Of a DNA stretch of 64,000 nucleotides, positions 34,541 through 45,559 are shown in pieces. Positions within the stretch are counted from its first letter, which is position 1; every line of letters begins with the position of its first letter. The position numbers were made by a program, and so were the translations under genes. The stretch spans positions 1 through 64,000 of the forward strand of contig JAKJXP020000075.1 of the NCBI GenBank assembly GCA_022225965.2. Direction: 5' to 3'. The notes under the pieces are model-generated. The model searched no databases. It saw only the letters and a program-made list of their open reading frames with translations, and was not told the DNA's origin. Source of the stretch: Diatrype stigma. Taxonomy: Eukaryota > Ascomycota > Sordariomycetes > Xylariales > Diatrypaceae.

Positions 34541-36668
34541 GTGAGCAGATAAGATAAAAGCCACGGCATCCAAATACATACGTTGAAACGAATGCCTTAA
34601 GGGGTGACACCGTGAATACTAAAGACTAACAAGCAATATCTGCGAGGTGTTTACCCTTCCCAACCCCCCTGGTAGTACACAACTTATGTTCTTCGTACCT
34701 CAGTATCTGGGTAGGGGTAGGTATGATAGGGCATAGGGCTGACAGCTGATAGGCGGCTTAGTCATAGCACGCGTCTCACGACTTCAACCGCGTTCACCGA
34801 GATCTTCCCCCTTTCCCGCACAGACCTGGAGGATCCTAAGCTAAAATGGAACATAACCAGGATTAGTACGATATACGAAGTACGATCGTACTTCGTAAAC
34901 CAAACGACTGGTGGCCATAGCTACTTGGTCCGGAATCTAAAGTGCGAATTAAATCCTGACGCGCTTCAAATACTAAGGCACGCGGCGGGTCCGGTCTTGG
35001 TTCTTGTCTTTCACCCAACGACATCCCAATATAATCCGCTGTCTAATGCATGGGACCGTGTATTCGTATACGCGCTGTTTGAGGGATTGAACGCTAAGAA
35101 ATATATCAAAAGATGTAACAGCTTTCATTGACCAAGCAAAAGATCTCATGTCGAACGCCGACGTCTTTTTGCCACTCGGAATACAGTCACGCTGCTTCGG
35201 GACAAGCAATCTATAGTCTAGATGATGCCAATTCAGCCCAATGGCGATACTTGCGAGCAACTCGTAAGCCAACCCAGCATCATGTATGCAAATGGCTCCA
35301 GCGAATATCTAGTCTCGCAGCCCCCAGATATGTAGGTTCAATGCCTACTGATACCCCGGTTCGACACGTTGATGCCCATTCCTTTTTCTCGATATGTTCT
35401 TGTTTGACACGATCATCGTGGGACTGGTCGTTCCCCACTCCCATCAATCAATGCAATCGAATGATGAAAACTCCAAACGCTCTGCTGGACCATGGCTGGC
35501 CTCTGTGTTTTCTTCTCTTCGGGGCTGATAACCGTGGTCCTTCAAGTCCGGCTCACGTGCGTCCTGAATGCTCCGGCATATGTGTGGATCAAAGAGAGCC
35601 CTGACGATTGTTTGATTGGACCATTTTCTCACATTTTTTCTTCTTCTTGTGTTTTCACCCCCTGGACTCCCTCCTCTTCGGGCGAAGCGATATAGTTTGG
35701 CACGCCGTTGGAAGCTACAGCACGTACTATAGTATGGAGCTGACACTATGTACGTCGATCATTTATAAGGACTGGGTCTATCAAAAGGAGTTGTCCCACT
35801 CAAAGCGCAGCTCCAGACGCCCGAGACCCCGAGGACGAGCATGTTGGCGCCAAGAAGAGAACAGAAGGTCAACAGCGGCTTTTTGCGTAGAGAAACATAT
35901 CACCGTACATATGATATTGACCGAAAAGATATTGCAATGCAAGATTTCGAAAGCTCATTGCTAATTTGCGTCGTCGAATTTGCAAATTCTTCGTTATGCG
36001 ACTTTATATGTAGAAATATTTATTACACACCGTTTTTTCGGGAGGTAGCCCGAACTGCCGAAGAACCGGGTCGTTAGTCATCCTTTTGCATTTCGGGTCG
36101 CCCTGAATCCAGAATGGGCACCGGCTTGGGATCGGAACAGACCGCATTACCAGTAGAATCCCTCCGCACCCATGGCACCGTTAGGATCATGGGGTCGAAG
36201 TGCCGAAAACGTGGGAGGGGCGGCGATCTTCTACGACTCTTTGGACTAGGGCGGTAGACTTGAGACAGAATATTGTGGAGTCGCGATAGCTTCGTAATTT
36301 CAAATACGGGGCCATCCTGCCATCACAGAGCAGAGTGGCAAATATCTGCTGGCGGTATCGCCGCCAAGATGCTGCCCAACGCTAGTTATGTAGACGCTGT
36401 GCGCGAGCATTCCCTCCCAGCCCTACCTCTTTAACGGGTTCTCGACCATGTGTTAGCATGTTAAACTCACAGCTGTCAGCTGAAGTTCGTGTTCAACGTT
36501 CAACAAACCCCATTCTCATCAGTAGTATGCGAGGTCCTCTCCTAAATAGGTAGCACGTCCGGCACAACACAGCCACGCTCTCTGCCTCTACAGCTGCCCA
36601 TATCATCACCGATCACGACGATCACGACAACTAATACGACGACCACGACGGATAGTCACGAGTTTCCG
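34541..36668. other. 2.1-kb gene-poor region with a long palindrome
   Basis: No supported gene. A perfect 24-nt palindrome lies at 34874-34897. The remainder holds short frames lacking recognisable motifs. The promoter of the membrane-protein gene should be close to 36668. Confidence 0.5.
34874..34897. repeat. perfect 24-nt palindrome
   Basis: Each half is TACGAAGTACGA read to the centre at 34885/34886, and the second half is its exact reverse complement. It lies about 330 nt past the RIO1 stop, in otherwise unremarkable sequence. Confidence 0.9.
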
Positions 36669-38441
36669 ATGCACTACGAGATGCCCTCGTTCGGGCGCAG
36701 CCCGTGGAGGCCGGGCTTCTGGTCCCGGGTGCCGTGGTTCGGGATCCTGTCGCTCTTCGGCTCTTTCATCTGCGCCGTCGGGACGGCCATCGTGCTGGTG
36801 ACGTCGAACGGGCGGGAGCACGAGACGTGGCCGACCCCGGACCTGTGGGTGCAGCCGTCCGTGGTCCTCTCGGTGCTGACGGCGGCGGCCAACGCTATGG
36901 TGATCATGGCCTTCCAGGATGGCGTCACGATCTCGTGGTGGCTGAAGATGCTGCAGGGCGGCGACCTCAATGACTGCCACCGGTACTGGTTTTATGCCAA
37001 TAACGTCTTCGCAGCCGCCACGTCGGGCCGCCACTTCAATAAGGTCGCCCTTGCCTGCATAATGGTTGCTGTCATCGTCGTCGACGGCCCCGTCATGCAG
37101 CGCGCCAGCTCCATCCGCTCCATCACCGCCGACCACCCCCGCAACTTCTCGCTCGCCATCGGCCAGGACATCCTGGACTACCCCTCTGGCTGGTACACCT
37201 CGCGCGCCCCGGCGGTCGACACCCTCAGCGGCAACTTCACCCAGGTCCTAGCCGCCTACAACAACCGCGATCCCATCCGACCGCCCCGTGTCGAGGGCTG
37301 CCGCGGCACCTGCAGGGGCGACGTCATCGCGCCGGGCTGGGACGTCAGCTGCACGTACGAGACCAGGAAGGCGCCGGGGATGCCCGACGTCGCCGAGCAG
37401 GTCGGCGCGGGCAACATCACCGTCATCTACAACGGGCCGTACGAGTCGGGCAGCATCAACGTGTCGACGCTGTTCGTGCCGCACGGGCTGCTGAGCGACA
37501 TGGTGGCGGCGACGTGCAACATGCAGATCGGCATCATCAAGCACCACGTCGAGGTGGCGTCGAACGGCGACGTGACCCTGGTGCGCAAGCCGCTGACGTC
37601 GCCGGTCAACGACACGGTGCGCACCGACTGGCCGTGGATCGAGACGGCGGGGATGGGCACGTACCCGTCCAAGGTGGGCGGGATCGCGCTCGCGGCGGGC
37701 AACATCTACAACAGCGAGATCACGCTGTACAACGGGGCGAGCCTGCAGATCGAGGGCAAGGGCCCGATGGCGTACGCGTACCGGAACTCGAGCGACGAGG
37801 TGCTGGGCAGCGAGAACATGACGTGGGCGGACCCGACGCCCGACGTGGTGGCGGCCATCCAGGAGCTGACGTTCCGCAGCGCCGTGCACTACACCAACGA
37901 CACGACGCCGCTGCTGGCCGCCACCGAGGGGCGCGAGGTCCTGACCACGGCCGTCTACGAGTCGCACTACAACTTCCTGCTGGGCGGGCTCATCGTCATG
38001 CTGCTCGCCACCGTGGCCATGATGCCGCTGTTCCACGGCTGGTGGAACCTCGGCCGCGACGTCTCGCTCAGCCCCGTCGAGATCGCCATGGCCTTCAAGG
38101 CGCCGCACACCGACGGCGGCGACGCCAACGCCGACGTCTCCACCCTCCTGAAGCAGATCGGCAAGCGCCGCGCCCAGTACGGCGTCGTGGCCACGAGCGA
38201 CTTCCCCGCGAGCCCGGGGCTCACCTCGGGGTTCCGCGAGGGCATGAGCCCGGCCCCCAGCCCGGGCCTCAGCCCGGCGCCGACCGGCTCGCTCAGCAAC
38301 GCCGGGGCCCGCGGCCCGCCGAGCATCATGCTGCGGGATATCGATAGGAAGGGCACGGCGAGCACGTTCTCGCCGGAGCCCCGGTCGCCGCTGGCCATCG
38401 CTGACCCGAAGATCCTCCGGCGGCCGTCCCCCGATACATAG
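36669..38441 (+). CDS. large fungal integral membrane protein with glycosylated loop
   Basis: A single-exon gene of 590 aa with extreme GC3. Hydrophobic segments lie near residues 22-45, 63-86, 125-142 and 438-462. The long part between the third and fourth segments (about 145-435) has at least eight N-glycosylation sequons (NFS, NFT, NIT, NVS, NDT twice, NSS, NMT) and paired cysteines, so it is probably extracellular or lumenal. The C-terminal 120 residues are Pro/Ser-rich and probably cytosolic. The segment WPTPDLWVQPSVVLSVLTA, followed by a GGDLNDCHRYW motif, is of a kind I associate with uncharacterised membrane proteins of Sordariomycetes. No catalytic motif is visible and I do not assign a function. 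Gene reality is well supported by length and composition. Confidence 0.75.
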   Translation: MHYEMPSFGRSPWRPGFWSRVPWFGILSLFGSFICAVGTAIVLVTSNGREHETWPTPDLWVQPSVVLSVLTAAANAMVIMAFQDGVTISWWLKMLQGGDLNDCHRYWFYANNVFAAATSGRHFNKVALACIMVAVIVVDGPVMQRASSIRSITADHPRNFSLAIGQDILDYPSGWYTSRAPAVDTLSGNFTQVLAAYNNRDPIRPPRVEGCRGTCRGDVIAPGWDVSCTYETRKAPGMPDVAEQVGAGNITVIYNGPYESGSINVSTLFVPHGLLSDMVAATCNMQIGIIKHHVEVASNGDVTLVRKPLTSPVNDTVRTDWPWIETAGMGTYPSKVGGIALAAGNIYNSEITLYNGASLQIEGKGPMAYAYRNSSDEVLGSENMTWADPTPDVVAAIQELTFRSAVHYTNDTTPLLAATEGREVLTTAVYESHYNFLLGGLIVMLLATVAMMPLFHGWWNLGRDVSLSPVEIAMAFKAPHTDGGDANADVSTLLKQIGKRRAQYGVVATSDFPASPGLTSGFREGMSPAPSPGLSPAPTGSLSNAGARGPPSIMLRDIDRKGTASTFSPEPRSPLAIADPKILRRPSPDT

Positions 38442-39810
38442 ATAGGTAGACAGGGAGAAGGAAGAAGGGAAAGAAGGGTGACAACATTTTTTGACAAAAT
38501 AAACATCTCAGCGGCCGGCCATTTAAACTTCTTATTACCAGTAATATAATGCCTAATACGATGGCGAGGATCAGAAAGAGAATCCGAGACCCTACAGTAA
38601 TTTTCGTATGGCTTGCCTTGGTCAGTATCTGCCTGCTGTGTTTCGTGACTACGTTTATGTGCTGTTTTCATCGCGTCATCTTCGATCATATAGCATAATG
38701 AGTCAACCTAGCCTAATATGCCTAATGGGCCCGCAGGAAGGCTCTGTGTCAATGCGTATCCTTCACAGGACACTTGGTATGCCACTGGCGTTCAATAACT
38801 GCTGCTACTACTGCTACTGGTATCATTGTAAGATGGACGATAATGCATCCGCCGATCAACACCCGTCACATGTTCGATTCCAGATTCATGATCCGTAGAT
38901 GGAACATGTGCCACTCTACTCTTCGTAGATTTTGAAGGTTGGTGTGGGATATTTGATAGCACCTTGTATAACTACGCACCACACCATTTCCTATACCGAC
39001 ATGCATGCATCCGTCTGCGACGCATGCTAACTTGTACCTACAGATTGCGCCAATACTCAAATAAGAAGTTCAGATCTTAGCGCCACCGTGTGGCGTTACA
39101 TTGTAGCCGTATTATGCCCTTAGTTTATCTATAGCGGTTGCATTCCGAGACTATTCGTGGGGTTTCTGGTAGCAATGACGGATGTTGACAAATCAGGGGC
39201 GATGTATACAGTGCCCATCATAGTGATAGACACGGAGTATAACGAATGACGAACCCCGCGCCCAAACTTCGAACATCGGCCCCCCTGATGAGTAAATATG
39301 GCACTGCTTGACCTATAGCCCTCTGGCTGGTACGGTACGCAGTAATATCTGTTGCAGTATCCGTCATTATTCATGTTTTTCCGTCACCGGAGAGGTTGCC
39401 ACAACCCCAATGCATTCAGCATCTATGATAATTTGCATCAAATGTATCAACACATGTCCAGATGAGCATGTGATATTGGAGAACAAAGGCCGTTGAAGCT
39501 TCTCTACACCTGAACGAACAGACTGTTATTTGTTCTCTTATGTGTCAGGTTGGCGCTGTTAGTGAATCCCAGTAAAACTTCCTACTCCGTTACTCTGTGT
39601 AGAAGACAGGCGGTGGTCACATCGGGATTTACGGTGTTTGATGTTTGACAATCAAGAATATTTATCTTTAGAGTAGTGTATAGCTATAGGAACACACTTG
39701 GATTCGGAACGGTGCATCGTGAAGACTCCCATCCTTCATTTACCACGTTAATTTTAAGTTTCAGCCCACCAACCGTGTCGTAAAAATCGTATCTAATTTC
39801 ATACCGAGCC
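38442..39810. other. 1.4-kb intergenic region
   Basis: Lies between the 3' ends of the membrane-protein gene and the rhodopsin-domain gene, which converge. No gene, repeat or element end was recognised. Confidence 0.5.
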
Positions 39811-41273
39811 TTATCTTCGCGAATGACGATAAGTGTTCTCGACAACCCACGGGTGCTGGCGCTCATACTCGTCACACCCAGGATCGCTTGTATGATCGCT
39901 TGTAGCGGTAAAGGAAGTCACTCGAGTGATCGGGCTAGAAGTTACCGTGTGCATGTTCCTTGAAGCCCTAACAGGTGATAACGGGACTCCGCTCTCGTCA
40001 ACCTGCGCGTAGCTTCCCGTATATCGCTTTCGCCCATCTTGGTGAGACCAAGATAACACGGTGTCAGCAGACGTGTCTGATGTTGCCTTCGTACTCCATA
40101 TTGTCTTGAGTGGTGTAAACATTCTCGGCAAGCCAAGAGTCTGCATGGCCTTTGGTGTAGATGGGAAGCATAAGATGAGTATGGCACAGGTAACTTCGGC
40201 CATGGACGTAAGTCCAACTATTGAGAAGTTGTATACGTCATCATGTGCGGTTCTGTAGGTTACGACACAGACAAGCCGTATACATGCTGCAGCAATACCC
40301 CTATGGTTGTATGTTAGTCACAAAACCAAGTCTTAAGGTGTAAGGCCACTTTGACTTACACAAGACCGACCAGGAAGATGATAGATACACCCAACTTCTT
40401 GGTAAATGATAGGCTTAATCCCCATATGATTCTCTGCGGCAGGATCAGAGGAACCAAATCCAGCCCGAGGTTGATGACGGCGGAAGCCAAAGTCAGGTTC
40501 TTGAAGTCGAACAGACAATTCCCCTCGAGCAAAGGATCCCAGTTCAACTGATACGGGGTACAGCTCACATTTGTGAGGATGAGGGCCAATATCGCCCATA
40601 CTGCTATGATGCCGATCACGACCTGGCTGACCCAAAAGAACCAACCGCGAGTTCCCAGGGGCAGAAAGATTGAAATCCACTCCATCAATATCGCAGCCTT
40701 GACAAGTGCGACAAGGGGCATGTAAACGACAGTAGAAACGAAGGCCACCTGTGCACACGATTAAATCTCAAGTATATTTGCCATTGGATTATGTGATGGA
40801 CGTACATAAGCGATGGGAGCTACGTTTATGATCTGCACGTTCCATTGGTTCACAAAGAAGCCAGAGCCTCCTGTGTAGCTCAAGCTATGAGTGAGGTAGA
40901 TATATGGGATGTACATCAACTATCACTCGACTATCAGCACACCAATAGGAGGTCAGAAGTTTCTTAACATCTCGACATACATAAGACAACGTCACCATTA
41001 CTAGATTCAAGTCAGCACGAGTTGGATCAGACAGATGTATGAACACGTACTATCTACACAACTGAATCTATCCCTGCTGACAACCTTCGCCAACAAGCGA
41101 ACGAAGACAAAGATTGTTACCAGCGCCACGCTAATATAGATAACGGTGGTAGCCAGCAGGTTCCCGTTCGGAGGGTTGTCGAAGTTGGGCTCGACGCCCT
41201 CTGGCGGTCTCAACGCCGGCCCGTACAGGTCATACTCCTGTCGGGTAGCTATCAAATAGAACGGCGGTGCCAT
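39811..41273 (-). CDS. seven-TM fungal rhodopsin-domain protein
   Basis: Member of the large Pezizomycotina family of integral membrane proteins with a rhodopsin-like domain (Pth11-related, many secreted or surface-sensing). Exons are 41273-41051, 41000-40981, 40919-40806, 40748-40360 and 40300-39811 (411 aa), with four introns of 50-61 nt. The second exon is only 20 nt. The N-terminus PEGVEPNFDNPPN, helix 1 (ATTVIYISVALVTIFVFVRL), FFVNQWNVQI, the helix VKAAILMEWISIFLP, the C-x-P pair SCTPYQLNW, then LTLASAVINLGLDLVPLILP-type helices and KKLGVSIIFLVGLVG are characteristic. The 110-residue Ser/Thr-rich C-terminus is presumably cytosolic. Ligand and function unknown. Phases agree across all joins. 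Confidence 0.82.
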
Positions 41274-42323
41274 ACTCCTCTGTGCTGACGGGTATTCCTC
41301 GTGACGGTGATGCGATACGATATCGATCTCGGGTCAGACCGAGGAAAGCTCTTCGTCATGTAGCGAATATCTTCAGCACATGAGAGGGGATTACTGTACA
41401 GCCCAACGAAGCGAGAATAACATGAGCTCAATGATATTGCACCCCGTTCAATACAGAGATGGAACACCCATCTATTAAGTATGATCGATTCCATCTCCGT
41501 CCCCATCCTCATCCCCATCCCACATGTGAGCACGAAGACGGCGTTGTAGCAAGACTGGGAAGGAGCCGAAGGGTGTGCCGCACAGTGCTTGGCATGTTAT
41601 AGGCGTTAGCCAGTACATAGTATGATAGTCACCCACCTCTTATCTTTATCTTTCCACTATCACATATCCGCATACCTACTTGGTACTCGCTCATGCCAGA
41701 CGCATCATCCGCTATCTCGATGATGGAATTCATCGCTTATCGGCAGGATTCCTGTTTATTCTAGGCTTAGACCAAGATTGGCCCTTATGCCGAGGTTCTA
41801 ATTTTTCCGCGCAGGGATCATGACGACTTCAGCTCACTATAAAGCGATGGATAACAATGAGCGCCCCTATTGGTCGCAAATTCAGGATAAAGGCTCATAC
41901 TCCGTAATATCATATGCCAGAAGGCATGCTGTGAGTAGATAAACATATTCATCGCAGGACGATTAGCATTGCACTCTTGTAGGACAAGACACGATCGCTG
42001 AATTTATATAGAAGGTGTTTACTCGCGCGAATGTTTCTGGTCAAGTATTTATCGTATGGATCATCGCCATTAGGATTATTACCCCGCGCCCCAAGTCATA
42101 TGGTGTTTATGCAGGCAAGCAACCAACACGGCTTGTGATTATGGCTATGCAACTCCGCAGCCGAGTGGCTGGGGATCGACAGGCATGCCGACTGGAAGAT
42201 GGGCTACCTCCTTCATGTTCATGTTTGCCAGTCAGACTACGTGCATTTTTGATCGTGTTCGATATCATGTTATACCTACCCCACGATCGTCTGAGATAGG
42301 ATTCGTTGTCTGCTTCCTATGCC
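41274..42323. promoter_or_regulatory. shared upstream region of the rhodopsin-domain and NLR-type genes
   Basis: The flanking genes are divergent, so promoters for both probably lie here. Repeated CCCCATC pentads occur near 41495-41522. No coding sequence supported. Confidence 0.5.
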
Positions 42324-42836
42324 ATGGAAGCTCTAGCAGCTTTAGGTGTGGCGAGCAACGTTTTTCAGCTCATTGATTTTGCTAGCAAATTAACCGTGAA
42401 CACGGCTACGTTGTATAGGTCAGCGTCCGAAGCCACCGGCAATAATATCGTGCTCGACCACCTTGCCACAACCTTGATCCGACTAAGCAGCAATATTACG
42501 ATATCACCGGGATGTTCCAAAGATCTAGAGCAGATTGCCTTGCACGCGAAAGAGGTTACAGGGGAGCTAGCCACCCTACTTCAGGGGTTGAAGATCAACA
42601 CTCGTAAAACGAAATGGAAATGTTTCTTGCCCGCTGCGAAGGAGATGTGGAACCAAGAAAAGTTGAATAAAATGATGACCAACATATCTAGCCTTCAATC
42701 GCAGATTTCGCTACACTTACAATCCCAGAACATGTAAGAAAGCGGCAGGAGAACAAATGTGATAGGCCGATGAAAGCTGACTTTTTCCGCCACAGGAAAG
42801 ACGTCGCTGGTCTCTCCCGGAGGATTGAGGGGTTAG

Positions 42837-42844
42837 AAGAAACC
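42837..42844. repeat. left 8-bp target site duplication
   Basis: AAGAAACC immediately before the element; identical to the right copy at 43415-43422. Confidence 0.9.
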
Positions 42845-43414
42845 CAGGGTGTCAAGCAACGCAACCTGTACAACGTGATGTCCACCATTTGGTGGACACC
42901 ACTTTCTGCAATCCATCCATTCGGATTTTTTCGAAATTGCGCAACCTGCAACGCAATCCACGATAACTTCCCCTGGTTGCGCAACTGGTGGCAGGTTGCA
43001 ATGGCTGGTAACTGTGGCTAGTATATACCGCCACACCAAGAAATATAGGGGCTAGTAGGGATCAAATTGGAGGCTGGTGGAGCTTGGGGGGGGGGGGGGG
43101 GGTTACCAGCAAGGGGGTACGTATCAGGAAGGAGGTCCTAGGCCTGCCAGGTATTGGTCGAATAGGAGGAACCTTCTGTCAGGCGGGCTGCAATACGCTT
43201 CGAATACGCCAGATAAACGCCCAAAATCCGGTTTGCGACCTTTGTATATGCCCTTATTTTAATTCGATTTGGGTACTGCAACCAATGCAACGCCATTGTA
43301 ATTTGGTTGCAGTTGCGCAACTTCAATCCACCAAATCCAGGGTGTTGGTTGCAGTTATTGCAATCCATCCACCAGAGGGCTTGGTTGCAGTGGATTGCGT
43401 TGCTTGATACCCTG
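42845..43414. mobile_element. non-autonomous hAT-type element (MITE), 570 bp
   Basis: Ends are CAGGGTGTCAAGCAACGCAA and, reversed, CAGGGTATCAAGCAACGCAA (19 of 20 matching). Both flanks carry the same 8-bp target AAGAAACC (42837-42844 and 43415-43422). CAGGG termini and 8-bp duplications are hallmarks of the hAT superfamily. There is no transposase frame, so it needed a helper. Subterminal regions are packed with GGTTGCA/TGCAACC words on both strands and the palindrome GTTGCGCAAC at 42976-42985 and 43312-43321, plausible transposase-binding sites. A 17-nt G run sits at 43086-43102. The sequence is not visibly RIP-mutated. Confidence 0.9.
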
Positions 43415-43422
43415 AAGAAACC
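43415..43422. repeat. right 8-bp target site duplication
   Basis: AAGAAACC immediately after the element; identical to the left copy at 42837-42844. Confidence 0.9.
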
Positions 43423-44750
43423 TGTCAACGCCTTAAGATCAGCGGTGCTAATGAATTTCGGGAGCTTAAGAAGGAGGTTCTGGATGCGTTGAATACATTA
43501 GACAATAATATAAACCACCAAAATCAAGACCAGACGTTCATATCGGCACTTCATGACCTAAACATAGGCGACTTTGATCAACTCTCAACCAGGTTTCCCG
43601 GGTTCAAAAATAGTATATTGACTGCGTCAGGCCACCTCCAATCAATCGTCGAGCGCCAGGTCTTCCTAGACTCGCTCTGGTACGATAATATTATGTTGAG
43701 GGAGCGTAGGATTTCTCGAAACTATGCCAAAACGTTCGAATGGGCGTTCTCTCCTACATCACCAGACGGAGCACAGACGATTGGGTTGGCAGATTGGTTG
43801 CTAAAGGACAACGGCATCTTCTGGGTTCGTGGCAAGGCCGGATCAGGCAAATCCACATTGTTGAAGTTCCTCAGCAATCATCCAACTATACGTATTTACA
43901 AATCACTTCAGGAATTCGATCAGAGGGTATTGGAATAGTGTATTGGTGGTGTGAGCCCCTTTTAGGGGCCTGCCGCTGCAGCGCTCGGAAAGCGCTGCTG
44001 TGTAGCGCTTCGTGAGGCTGTTGTTGCGCTCGTAAAGGCCGCTTTTAGCTGTTTAAGCGGTATCTTCGGATAAGGGTATTATAAAGAGTAATGCTACATA
44101 CTGATTGGTTTTTTTTCTTATACACTAATTACTTTTCTAAGCACCTATTAACGGCCCGCTTATAAGCTTCCGGCCCGACCTATTATAGCGCATTATTCGT
44201 TATAACTTAACGCATTACTTATTAACGTATAATACCTTATAATTATATAATACAAACCCCTTTATTATATTATAATGCTTTATTGCCTTTATAACTTTAA
44301 TTATATACTGTTTTTATTAAGTAAATTAAGACAATTAAATGGAATAAATTAAGGCAATTAAATAAAACCGAAATTTTAATATTTTAAAAACGTTGCTTTA
44401 AAAGAGGCGTTTTAAATTAATAATAAGAAATACGATACGTTATAATTAATAATATCGAACGTAAAAATTATATAACAAATTTACATATAAAACATTATAA
44501 ATTTAAGCTTTTAAAAATAATTCGAATAATATTAAGTAAATAAGTTATATTATTTATTATATATATTTAACGTTTTATTTAACGCGTTATTATTTCCGGC
44601 GTTTATTCGTAATTAATAAACTAAGGCGTTTAAAAAGTCGAATTCGAAATTTCATTTTAGGCCTTTTTATTTTTATTAAAGCCGTTACGATATAATTAAC
44701 GGCCTTCGGTGCTGCTATTTAAAGCGTTTCGTAAAACCCCCCCTTTCGCC

Positions 44751-44842
44751 GGGCCACTTCCCGGGCTACTTCCCGGGCCATTTTCCGGGCCGCTGGCTGA
44801 GCCGCTTTCCGGGCCGTTTTTCAGGCCGCCCGCCAGGCCTTT
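44751..44842. repeat. GC-rich degenerate tandem repeat inside the AT-rich block
   Basis: Roughly seven imperfect 11-14-nt units around TTCCGGGCC(A/G)CT, standing out as a GC island between strongly AT-rich flanks. Likely a subterminal or LTR-internal repeat of some element; its owner is not identified. Confidence 0.6.
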
Positions 44843-44858
44843 CTTATAAAAGGAAGTA

Positions 44859-45107
44859 ATGCCTTTCCCGTTTCCATCTAATCTGACGTATCGCGAACGG
44901 ATTATTCGGAAACGGGCTATTCGGAAACGAACTACTGGCGAAGCCTTTCCGAACGGCGCGGCGGTGTTTTCGTTTCTTTTTAATATAATCGATTACGGCG
45001 TTACGAAAATACTAAACCATTATTGCGCTTTACGGTACGCTTATCGATACGACGGAATTTCTTTTATTTCGCCCGGATTGTTTTATTCCGGGCTTATTTA
45101 TTCGTAA
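44859..45107 (+). other. short open frame downstream of the GC-rich repeat
   Basis: An ATG-started 82-codon frame beginning MPFPFPSNLTYRER, unusual in having no stop within RIP-damaged DNA. No family recognised. It starts 17 nt after the GC-rich repeat, so it may be the first codons of a transposon protein. Confidence 0.2.
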
Positions 45108-45559
45108 TGGCTTAATAAAATATAACCATCGAAGGCAAAATCGGTTTACTTTTGGGCCTAACTATATAAGGGTTTAAAATAACGAAATCCGGTTCGGTAA
45201 TTATTAGGTTTTTATTTAAGTGCCAGAATTTATCGACGTTTTTTTTACGTAAGCTTACGATATAAAGGTTTTTTTCGGTAATATAAATATTCTTATAAAT
45301 CTCGTAATAACAAGGAATCCCTTAAATATTTTAAACGTCGATTTAATTGCAAAAGCATTCGTTTAAGAAATTAACCTTAAAACGGAATCGTATGGAAATA
45401 AAAAAAAAAAGCGAAAATATATTTCCGATTAATAAGTCCAAAAGCCTTAAAGGAATATTACGTAAAAGATTTACCTAAATACTTTTTATTAATTCAATTT
45501 TTCCGAATTCGAATAATATCGTTAAAAATCTATAATTCGAAATCCTTTTATTGCGCTTT

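Larger units (their letters stand above)
42324..43938 (+). pseudogene. NLR/STAND-type gene, 5' part, interrupted by a hAT element
   Basis: N-terminal half of a fungal NLR-like receptor of the kind involved in heterokaryon incompatibility. Exon 1 is 42324-42733. A 62-nt intron (GTAAGA donor, GCTGAC branch, CACAG acceptor) leads to exon 2 from 42796. The N-terminal domain (MEALAALGVASNVFQLIDF, helical throughout) is the fungal N-domain common before NACHT modules. At 42845-43414 a 570-bp element is inserted. The coding frame resumes at 43423 in the same phase, so one copy of the 8-bp target bridges the halves. Downstream are the linker KTFEWAFSP and the P-loop GKAGSGKST (43831-43857). The frame stops at 43938, just as AT-rich DNA begins, so the Walker B, remaining NACHT and repeat domains are absent. 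Doubly broken; not expected to be functional. Confidence 0.8.

Noticed and set aside
37248..38347. Long frames on both strands (minus 37248-38108, plus 37514-38347) inside the membrane-protein gene
   Set aside because: Out-of-frame and antisense shadows with His/Arg-rich composition; the single-exon 590-aa frame has TM helices and sequons.
38870..38884. B-box-like GTTCGATTCC suggesting a tRNA
   Set aside because: No A box at the expected distance and no acceptor stem can be formed.
42015..42299. 94-codon plus-strand frame before the NLR-type gene
   Set aside because: No domain and composition unlike neighbouring proteins; it sits in the expected promoter region.
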